A stretch of 8,417 nt of DNA from Prevotellaceae bacterium (GTDB taxonomy: Bacteria > Bacteroidota > Bacteroidia > Bacteroidales > UBA932): positions 1 through 8,417 of the forward strand of contig JAISDK010000036.1 in NCBI GenBank assembly GCA_031264875.1, in the 5' to 3' direction. This document shows positions 1 to 5,111 of the stretch, piece by piece. The translations under genes and the position numbers were made by a program. Within the stretch, counting starts at the first letter, position 1. Every line of letters begins with the position of its first letter. Under the pieces are notes generated by a model, which was not told the DNA's origin, made no database searches, and saw nothing but the letters and a program-made list of their open reading frames with translations.

Positions 1-90
1 CTTTTAGAATCTAAATCGACTCTTTTTGTGCCAAAATGTCAGGTTTGGGTAAGGGCATGAGCAAAAAAAGAACGGCGCTGTCTGGGAAAA

Positions 91-174
91 TTACCATTTT
101 ATTTTTCTCACGTTACTTATTTGACTGTAAATAAGATTATCGTTATTTTTTGATAATGCGTTATCTGCGTTCAT
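91..174 (-). pseudogene. 27-codon reading frame with perfect SD; possible truncated gene start
   Basis: On the minus strand an ATG at 174-172 follows a perfect AAGGAGG (185-179) by four bases and opens a 27-residue frame beginning MNADNALSKNND and ending SNVRKIKW before a TAA. It lies just downstream of the XRE-type regulator remnant, in the same direction, where a partner gene would sit. The peptide ends abruptly, and the DNA beyond it (bases 90 to 1) gives no continuing protein. I infer that this is the 5' end of a gene whose body was deleted. XRE regulators of this kind often precede DNA methyltransferase genes in Bacteroidetes, but 27 residues are too few to identify a family. It could instead be a genuine micropeptide or a chance frame. 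Confidence 0.3.
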
Positions 175-205
175 TTTTCCTCCTTCATGTACTTTATTAC
201 AATAT

Positions 206-361
206 TCAATGCTTTGACTGCCAAATTTGTGTTCGCTTGCCAGTTCTTCTGCCGAGTTCAATACGGCTATACATAGGCATATCAAGTTCCAATGCCGAAG
301 TCGCCACTCTTTGCGGCAACTGAAATTCCTCACGCAATTGTTTTATCTTATTACCAAACAT
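206..361 (-). pseudogene. Degraded XRE-family helix-turn-helix regulator (N-terminal remnant)
   Basis: The minus strand from the ATG at 361-359 encodes 51 residues starting MFGNKIKQLREEFQLPQR, then VATSALELDMPMYSRIELG, and ends at a TGA at 208-206. The pattern KIKQLRE, LPQR-VA, ALELD, MYSRIE-G closely follows the HTH_3/Cro-C1 regulators of Bacteroidetes, which normally run to about 100 residues and continue with a GERRAKREQ-like stretch. Here that stretch is altered (LGRRTGKRTQI) and the frame stops soon afterwards, so the C-terminal half is missing. One extra codon also appears in the ALELD region. A good promoter-like site lies upstream at 432-460. I read it as a decayed autoregulating repressor or controller, not a working gene. 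The family call rests on motif resemblance only; an intact short product is possible but unlikely. Confidence 0.6.
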
Positions 362-431
362 ATCACTGTTATTTTAAATCAGTTTGTTGAATTTGATTTC
401 GCAAACAAATTATTGCCTTGTCAAATTTTGG

Positions 432-460
432 CAAAGGTATATCTTTTTCTGAATTGGCAA
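432..460 (-). promoter_or_regulatory. Bacteroidetes-type promoter upstream of the XRE remnant
   Basis: On the minus strand TTG (460-458) is followed after 18 bases by TACCTTTG (439-432). This matches the Bacteroidetes primary-sigma consensus of a -33 TTTG or TTG and a -7 TAnnTTTG. Transcription would begin near base 425, leaving a leader of about 60 bases before the ATG at 361. TTGCC (413-417) and GGCAA (430-434) form an inverted repeat over the -7 element and the expected start site, a position suited to a repressor operator. The promoter reads into the regulator remnant, which supports the idea that a functional gene once lay there. Confidence 0.5.
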
Positions 461-491
461 TTTGTTTGTCAGAGATGTTTTCTGGAAACTC

Positions 492-508
492 TAATTGCTT
501 TGCAATTA
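492..508. repeat. 17-bp perfect inverted repeat TAATTGC-TTT-GCAATTA
   Basis: Two 7-base arms, TAATTGC (492-498) and GCAATTA (502-508), flank a three-base spacer. The site lies about 35 bases upstream of the -33 element of the XRE-remnant promoter. Its TTGC/GCAA core recurs in the inverted repeats at 401-416 and 413-434. It could be an operator or upstream binding site for the lost regulator, or a small hairpin. A chance palindrome in A+T-rich DNA cannot be excluded. Confidence 0.4.
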
Positions 509-560
509 ATACGGGGTAAATTTGGAGGATTTAGGGTAAATGAATCCCTCACACGGCGCA

Positions 561-685
561 GTCTCCAGACCAATGTCGTCAATTTAAGGGCTGAAAGCCG
601 TCGATTAAAGTCCTTAGGACTTATAAGCAATAGCACGGCTTAAATTGACGGCATTGGACTTTAGTCCAATGGCTATTCATAGCCA
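561..685. repeat. Cluster of tandem perfect palindromes, REP/BIME-like element
   Basis: Five short palindromes follow one another with little between them. They are GTCT-CC-AGAC (561-570), GGCT-GAA-AGCC (589-599), AAGTCC-TTA-GGACTT (608-622), ATTGGACT-TT-AGTCCAAT (653-670) and TGGCTAT-TC-ATAGCCA (670-685). In addition, CAATGTCGTCAATTTAAG (571-588) and the sequence at 639-656 are inverted copies over 18 bases with one mismatch. They could fold the middle of the element into one larger structure carrying two inner hairpins. GGACT/AGTCC and GGCT/AGCC stems recur, which is the look of a dispersed extragenic palindromic element. Such elements are mobilised in trans by IS200-like REP-associated transposases. 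No transposase is present in this window. Confidence 0.6.
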
Positions 686-1020
686 ACCGATAGTGAAGAA
701 ATTGCATAGCTTGACAGTTTGGAATACGCCCGGCAATTCTGTAAATTCTGATTCTGACAAAAGGGATTGCATCGCGAAAATTTCAATTTTCAATTCTCAA
801 ATTTCAATAAAATTCATGTCCCCGTTAAAAAAAATTTCATCTTCACTGTAGAAGGCATCACTTTTCACATATTCATTAAATATATAGAATTGAACCAATT
901 ATAGCGTCGCTTGTTTATTTACCCTTTAGTGTTCCGATTATTTTTCGCAAGAAAATCGGATTTAGAGCATCTGTTTCAAAAAATAATACTAAAATTGCAC
1001 CTGTAAATTTTATTAATTAT
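686..1020. other. A+T-rich non-coding stretch; no gene seen
   Basis: I find no credible coding frame on either strand, no tRNA-like fold and no repeat array. The visible items are minor. ATTCTG occurs three times (736-741, 745-750, 751-756). A simple run of TTTCAATT-type sequence lies around 775-808. An imperfect stem-loop lies at 934-959, where CCGAT and TTTTC pair with GAAAA and TCGG around a GCAA loop. Weak -7-like sequences such as TAAAATTG (990-997) could serve the downstream gene but have no good -33 partner. Confidence 0.5.
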
Positions 1021-1027
1021 AGGAGGT
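1021..1027 (+). promoter_or_regulatory. Perfect but displaced Shine-Dalgarno sequence AGGAGGT
   Basis: AGGAGGT matches the 16S rRNA anti-SD sequence but ends 29 bases before the ATG at 1057. Six bases after it an eight-codon frame could begin at an ATT (1034-1036) and stop at TGA 1058-1060, overlapping the ATG in an ATGA arrangement. Initiation at ATT is very rare, so a leader peptide is only a possibility. A ribosome standby site, or use of a non-annotated start, is equally open. Confidence 0.35.
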
Positions 1028-1056
1028 ACAACAATTTTTATTAGTTTTAAATTCAG

Positions 1057-1329
1057 ATGAAAACTAACAAAGATCTTCGCAAATCTGGAGACGATAGTCG
1101 CAGAGGCGAATACATGAAGGGGAAATTTCCCTTGAAAGAAAAAAAATTAAAACGGTCGATTTATGATGAAATCGACGAAGACGAGGACATTGGATATTCC
1201 AATATCCGGAAAAAAGAATCAGTAGAAGATTATTTTGACTATGAGGATGAGAAATTTGGAGAATTTGACGATGAGTTTGGCGAAAAATTTGATTTCGTCG
1301 ATGATGAGTATGAGGATTTTGATGATTAA
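1057..1329 (+). CDS. Small highly acidic protein of unknown function
   Basis: This encodes 90 residues. The first 40 are basic and lysine-rich (KGKFPLKEKKLKRS at about 22-35). From about residue 36 the protein becomes an almost continuous acidic tail of Asp, Glu, Tyr and Phe, ending in DDEYEDFDD. There is no signal peptide, membrane segment or cysteine, so a cytosolic, probably disordered protein is likely. I do not recognise a family. A charge-split protein of this shape could bind nucleic acid or basic partners, but that is inference. The start is uncertain: AGGAGGT at 1021-1027 lies 29 bases upstream of this ATG, which is too far for normal use, and an in-frame stop at 1048-1050 blocks extension. 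A second candidate is the ATG at 1114 (residue 20), which has AGAGG seven bases upstream and would give 71 residues. A strong terminator follows, so the gene appears to be a single transcription unit. Confidence 0.7.
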   Translation: MKTNKDLRKSGDDSRRGEYMKGKFPLKEKKLKRSIYDEIDEDEDIGYSNIRKKESVEDYFDYEDEKFGEFDDEFGEKFDFVDDEYEDFDD

Positions 1330-1348
1330 TACTGATTTTTTATTTTCT

Positions 1349-1383
1349 CAGAGGCTGTTAGTAAAAACAGCCTCTGTTCTTTT
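1349..1383 (+). terminator. Rho-independent terminator after the acidic protein gene
   Basis: CAGAGGCTGTT (1349-1359) pairs perfectly over 11 bases with AACAGCCTCTG (1366-1376) around a six-base loop. The stem is followed by TTCTTTT. It begins 20 bases after the stop codon at 1327-1329, which separates that gene from the lipoprotein gene. The T-rich tail and following G (1377-1384, TTCTTTTG) also resemble a -7 element with one mismatch and could start the next transcript. Confidence 0.88.
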
Positions 1384-1410
1384 GAAGCAGATTATTTAAA
1401 ACACAATGAT

Positions 1411-2322
1411 ATGAAGAATTTTTTTAAACTATTATTTATGAGCGTTTGTTTGATTTACCTCTTACACTCCTGCAACGGTTGCGGAAGTAAAAAGATCGAG
1501 CCCGAAAAACGGGAACAGACAGAAATTTCGCTCGACGAGCTGGTTAAAACCTGGAATGAAGCTAACAACAACAAAGATATTAACGTTCTAAAAAACCTGT
1601 ATGACACAATTGTACACTTTTACCAGTACAAATACACTGCCGATGAGTGTATTAAAAGTAAAATCGAATATTTCAGGAAATATCCCGATTTTAAACAGAA
1701 AATAGAAGGTAAAATCTTTATTGATTCGTTAAAGGCCGGGCTTGTCAGGATAAACTTCACCAAAACCTCAGTCAGAGAAAATGAAGAAGAAAAAGTTGCT
1801 GCATATCTGATTTTTATACGACACGGCGCAACATGGAAAATATACGCCGAAAGCGACCTGAAAACAGACCGCTTACTCTCGTCGGGCGCACAAATTCCGG
1901 GTAATGCCGTGGAAGGCGATTTCAATGGCGATGGAATTACGGATTATATGTGGCTCGAAATTGTCGGTAAAACAGAAGAATGTAAAATTCGTTTTTCCGG
2001 CGCTGTTCCACCCATAATTATAAGCACATGCCTTGGCGGAAGTCCCGTTAATGAAGGCGATCTCAACGGCGACGGAGCAGATGAAGTCGGATTGCTGCCC
2101 ATTTGGGAATCAAGCTGCTGGAGAGGATATTTCGTTTATACCTTAAAAGAAAACCGGTGGGTCGAAGCTTTTGAACCGATATCCACACACTGCATTCAGT
2201 GGGAAAAAAATATCCCTCCCGTAGTCAGGGACAGCACAAGAAAAGGTTATGTGTTCGTTAATTACAGTGAATTGACAGACGACGGTATAGCCGTCAAAAC
2301 AAAAACTGTCAAATTGCAGTGA
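1411..2322 (+). CDS. Putative lipoprotein with NTF2-like domain and two DxNxDG calcium-type loops
   Basis: This 303-residue protein opens with a short basic and hydrophobic signal and the lipobox LLHSC. Cys21 would be the lipidated residue, so it is predicted to be anchored to the envelope. Residues about 41-150 (LVKTWNEANNNKDINVLKNL, then KVAAYLIFIRHGATWKIYAESD) look like an NTF2/SnoaL-type alpha+beta fold. After it come DFNGDGITD (170-178) and DLNGDGADE (217-225), EF-hand-like or FG-GAP/VCBS-type loops whose Asp and Asn residues usually bind calcium. The last 80 residues are rich in Trp, Tyr and Cys (ESSCWRGYFVYTL at 233-245, THCIQW at 259-264). No catalytic motif is visible, so a binding or scaffolding role in the periplasm or at the outer membrane is more likely than an enzyme, but this is inference. 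The stop lies 9 bases before the RNA methyltransferase start, implying co-transcription. Confidence 0.8.
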   Translation: MKNFFKLLFMSVCLIYLLHSCNGCGSKKIEPEKREQTEISLDELVKTWNEANNNKDINVLKNLYDTIVHFYQYKYTADECIKSKIEYFRKYPDFKQKIEGKIFIDSLKAGLVRINFTKTSVRENEEEKVAAYLIFIRHGATWKIYAESDLKTDRLLSSGAQIPGNAVEGDFNGDGITDYMWLEIVGKTEECKIRFSGAVPPIIISTCLGGSPVNEGDLNGDGADEVGLLPIWESSCWRGYFVYTLKENRWVEAFEPISTHCIQWEKNIPPVVRDSTRKGYVFVNYSELTDDGIAVKTKTVKLQ

Positions 2323-2331
2323 CAATAGCGT

Positions 2332-2883
2332 ATGAATAAAAGAAAACTGCTCAATTCCGAATTAAACCGCTTAAGCCCGCAGGAATTTAAGGAAGCGGAC
2401 AAATTGCGCATAACTCTGGTGCTGGATAACGTGAGAAGCGCTCACAATATAGGATCGGCATTCCGTACATCCGACGCATTTTGCATAGAAAAGATAATGC
2501 TTTGCGGAATATCATCAACACCGCCGTCAGCCGAAATCCACAAGACAGCGCTCGGCGCGGAAGATTCAATGAGTTGGGAATATTTCGAAAAAACAGAAGA
2601 CGCAATATCCGTGCTACATGCAGAAAATTACCGTACAATAGCTATCGAACAGGCCGAAAACAGCATTGTGCTGAATAATTTTATTCCCGATAGAAACCTG
2701 AAACACGCTCTCGTGTTTGGCAATGAAGTAAAAGGCGTTCAGCAAAATATCGTGGATATGTGCCAAGACTGCATAGAAATCCCACAGTTCGGTACAAAAC
2801 ACTCCCTGAATGTTTCCGTCAGCATCGGGATTGTGCTCTGGCATTTCCGGTTCGCCAACTCGCAAGTCCCGAATTTTTTTTAG
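2332..2883 (+). CDS. TrmH/SpoU-family (SPOUT) RNA 2'-O-ribose methyltransferase
   Basis: The 183-residue product carries all three signature motifs of SPOUT RNA methyltransferases. Motif 1 is NVRSAHNIGSAFRTSD (33-48), with the catalytic-type Arg45. Motif 2 is VFGNEVKGV (128-136). Motif 3 is IPQFGTKHSLNVSVSIGI (150-167). Motifs 2 and 3 form the knotted S-adenosylmethionine site. Members of this family 2'-O-methylate ribose in tRNA or rRNA. This protein has only the catalytic domain, without the N-terminal substrate-binding domain of RlmB-type enzymes, and is shorter than E. coli TrmH (about 229 residues), so the target cannot be named. It starts 9 bases after the lipoprotein stop and has no clear Shine-Dalgarno sequence, as is common in Bacteroidetes. 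The link to the lipoprotein is probably positional only. No terminator is evident before the next promoter. Confidence 0.92.
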   Translation: MNKRKLLNSELNRLSPQEFKEADKLRITLVLDNVRSAHNIGSAFRTSDAFCIEKIMLCGISSTPPSAEIHKTALGAEDSMSWEYFEKTEDAISVLHAENYRTIAIEQAENSIVLNNFIPDRNLKHALVFGNEVKGVQQNIVDMCQDCIEIPQFGTKHSLNVSVSIGIVLWHFRFANSQVPNFF

Positions 2884-2920
2884 CTATTTTCAAAAACAAG
2901 CGACGGAATTAATTTTTTTA

Positions 2921-2928
2921 TATCTTTG
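2921..2928 (+). promoter_or_regulatory. Bacteroidetes-type -7 element (TATCTTTG) for the isomerase gene
   Basis: TATCTTTG matches TAnnTTTG exactly and lies 47 bases before the ATG at 2976, predicting a short leader. It is in the only sizeable gap of this gene run (2884-2975). The -33 region is not a clear TTG, so the assignment rests on the -7 match and position. Confidence 0.55.
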
Positions 2929-2975
2929 CGTCTTTGAAATTTAGGCTTTAAACATTATAAACAGTTAGAAATTAA

Positions 2976-5069
2976 ATGACAACATTAGAAACACTAAGAA
3001 CGAAAGCAGGGGTATTTGTTTCAATAGTTATAGGTATAGCTTTGCTTGCATTTATTGTTAATGCGGATACACTTGCCACGGCAAGAGCTATTTTTTCATC
3101 GAATGATGACATGGGTAAAATAGCAGGAAATACCATCAGCAGAGAAGAATTTGAAAAGCTGCTGGAATATAATACCGAAATATACAAAATCAGTTATTCA
3201 ATGTATTCCCCGGAAGTCCCTCCAATGAACGAAAGAGTCAACGAAAGTTTAAGAAATAAAACATGGCAGGATCTGGTTTCCAAATATGTAAGAGACACCG
3301 AATACAAAAAAATAGGACTTGATATTTCCGAAACCGAATTGACAGATTTGACCGTAGAAGGAAATCTGTCGCCGATAATTTCGCAAATATTCACCAACCC
3401 CGAAACAGGAGCCGTTGACAGAGCCCAGCTCCGAAATTTTGTGATAAACATGGACGGAAATACAAAAATCTGGTGGATAGATCTTGAACAGCAAATCATA
3501 AATGAACAGTTATTTTCCAGATATTCTCAATTAGACACCAAAAGCAACTACGTCAATTCCTTAGATGTGGAATACACCCTGGACGGAGAAAAAAACAACA
3601 TCGAATTTTCATATATTCTAAAAGATTATGTTTCCGTACCCGACTCGCTGATTTCGTACAAGGAATCGGATCTAAAAGATTATTACAATAAAAATAAACT
3701 GAAATATAAAACGACAAGATCGAGAGATATTGAATTTGTCGCTTTCACCGTTACCCCGTCGGCAAACGATTATGAAAAAGCAATGTACAAGATGGAAGAA
3801 CTTCAGGCAAAAATGGATACGCTGCCTCCCTCTGCCATGTTTACGTTTGTAAGAAGAAATTCCGATGTTGCACCCGACAGCACGTATTACGGGAAAGGCG
3901 AACTTTCGGCAGCGCTGGATACAGTAGTTTTCAACAGAAAGGCCGGAGACGTGCTGCCTTACTATCAGGAAGGCAACACATACAACCTGACAGGAATAGT
4001 CGGTTTCAGAAATATGCCTGATTCGGTTAAAGCCGACCACATACTTTTCAGTCCCGAAAATACCGCAAAAGTCGATAGCGTACTCGATCTCCTTAAAAAA
4101 GGAGCAAGTTTCGCCGACCTTGCAAAAGAATTTGGAACCGACGGTACAGCTGCCAACGGCGGAGAACTGGGATGGTTTACTTTCAGTAGTATGGTTCGTC
4201 CCTTCAGCGATTCATGTTTCTTCAAACCCGTAGGGAGCCTTATGAAAGTCCAAACACAGTTTGGCACACATATAATTAAAGTCAGAGATGCAAAACTTTA
4301 CAGTGACAAAGTACAGCTGGCTACAGTAAAGAAAAACGTTACACCAAGCCAGGAAACATATCAGAGCTATTATGCTCAGGCAAACAAAATTGCTGCACAG
4401 GGCAAAGGCAGTGTAGAAAAATTCAGAGCAGCATGTGCCGGCGAAGGGTTGCAGCCACGTCTGGAAAACAATATCGGACTGGAAAGTAAGTCGGTAGCTC
4501 AATATCAGCAGGTATCTAACCTGATACGCTGGATGTACGAAGCAGAAGAAGGCGACGTGTCCGGAATTTTGGAAATTGACGATAAGAAAACTTATATTGT
4601 CGCTGCCCTTCATGCAACCCGCGAAGCAGGTATTTCGCCCTACAGCAAGGTAAGAGATCAAATCGTACCGGAAATTGTTAAGAAGAAAAAAGCAGAATAC
4701 TTAATCGCACAAATATCCGACGCCAAAAAAGATGCGTCCACAATCGACGAAGTCGCAACAAAACTGGGCGTCAGTGTTACAAGCGTTTCCCCCGCGATAA
4801 ATTTCAACACCTCGTATGTTCCCACATTAAGAATGTTGGAATACAAGCTTGTGGGAGCGGTGACATCAAGCCCCGAAAATAAATTGTCGGAACCCGTTGC
4901 CGGTGAAAGCGGAGTGTATCTCTATCTTGTCACCAGTACTGCGGACAATCCTCAGGCTCAAACTCCCGAAGCAATAAAATCAAGAATGGAATCGAATAAT
5001 TACTCTACTCTGTACAGAGTTTTGTACGACAAAGCAAACATAATTGATAACAGAGGAAGATTTTATTAA
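2976..5069 (+). CDS. PpiD/SurA-like membrane-anchored peptidyl-prolyl cis-trans isomerase
   Basis: The 697-residue protein starts with a short cytoplasmic segment and one hydrophobic anchor (about 12-30, GVFVSIVIGIALLAFIV). A SurA_N/PpiD-type chaperone region follows, containing GKIAGNTISREEFEKLLE near 47-64. The parvulin domain spans about 351-438 and shows the expected landmarks: VKADHILF (351-358), a helix with ASFADLAKEF (377-386), GGELGWF (395-401) and FGTHIIKVRD (429-438). A long C-terminal chaperone-like region follows to residue 697, the usual length in Bacteroidetes. Proteins of this type sit in the inner membrane with the bulk in the periplasm and assist folding of secreted and outer-membrane proteins. 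The parvulin domain may or may not be active here. Its own promoter-like site lies upstream. The transporter gene follows after 42 bases and may be read from the same transcript. Confidence 0.92.
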   Translation: MTTLETLRTKAGVFVSIVIGIALLAFIVNADTLATARAIFSSNDDMGKIAGNTISREEFEKLLEYNTEIYKISYSMYSPEVPPMNERVNESLRNKTWQDLVSKYVRDTEYKKIGLDISETELTDLTVEGNLSPIISQIFTNPETGAVDRAQLRNFVINMDGNTKIWWIDLEQQIINEQLFSRYSQLDTKSNYVNSLDVEYTLDGEKNNIEFSYILKDYVSVPDSLISYKESDLKDYYNKNKLKYKTTRSRDIEFVAFTVTPSANDYEKAMYKMEELQAKMDTLPPSAMFTFVRRNSDVAPDSTYYGKGELSAALDTVVFNRKAGDVLPYYQEGNTYNLTGIVGFRNMPDSVKADHILFSPENTAKVDSVLDLLKKGASFADLAKEFGTDGTAANGGELGWFTFSSMVRPFSDSCFFKPVGSLMKVQTQFGTHIIKVRDAKLYSDKVQLATVKKNVTPSQETYQSYYAQANKIAAQGKGSVEKFRAACAGEGLQPRLENNIGLESKSVAQYQQVSNLIRWMYEAEEGDVSGILEIDDKKTYIVAALHATREAGISPYSKVRDQIVPEIVKKKKAEYLIAQISDAKKDASTIDEVATKLGVSVTSVSPAINFNTSYVPTLRMLEYKLVGAVTSSPENKLSEPVAGESGVYLYLVTSTADNPQAQTPEAIKSRMESNNYSTLYRVLYDKANIIDNRGRFY

Positions 5070-5070
5070 A

Positions 5071-5086
5071 TCCGAAAATATTCGGA
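5071..5086 (+). repeat. Perfect hairpin in the isomerase-transporter gap
   Basis: TCCGAA (5071-5076) and TTCGGA (5081-5086) form a perfect 6-bp stem around AATA, starting just after the isomerase stop. It is not followed directly by a T run (AATCTACGAAC first), so it is a weak terminator at most. It may act as an attenuator or as an RNA-end stabiliser between two co-transcribed genes. Confidence 0.4.
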
Positions 5087-5111
5087 AATCTACGAACTTT
5101 TATTTTAAATA

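Noticed and set aside
227..643. A 138-codon plus-strand open frame
   Set aside because: It lies antisense to the XRE remnant and its promoter and runs into the palindrome cluster. Its residues show no domain pattern, and no promoter or SD precedes it.
736..808. ATTCTG repeats and TTTCAATT-type low-complexity run
   Set aside because: The copies are short and irregularly spaced, with no unit long enough for a CRISPR or a real tandem array.
645..851. A 68-codon plus-strand open frame
   Set aside because: It starts inside the palindrome cluster and then translates simple A+T-rich sequence. The composition is not protein-like.
934..959. Stem-loop with GCAA loop as a terminator or riboswitch
   Set aside because: The stem needs a multi-base bulge, no T run follows, and no known riboswitch core is visible.
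990..997. TAAAATTG as the promoter of the acidic protein gene
   Set aside because: It has one mismatch to TAnnTTTG and no TTG at the -33 spacing. Similar matches occur by chance in this A+T-rich stretch, for example TAGAATTG just upstream.
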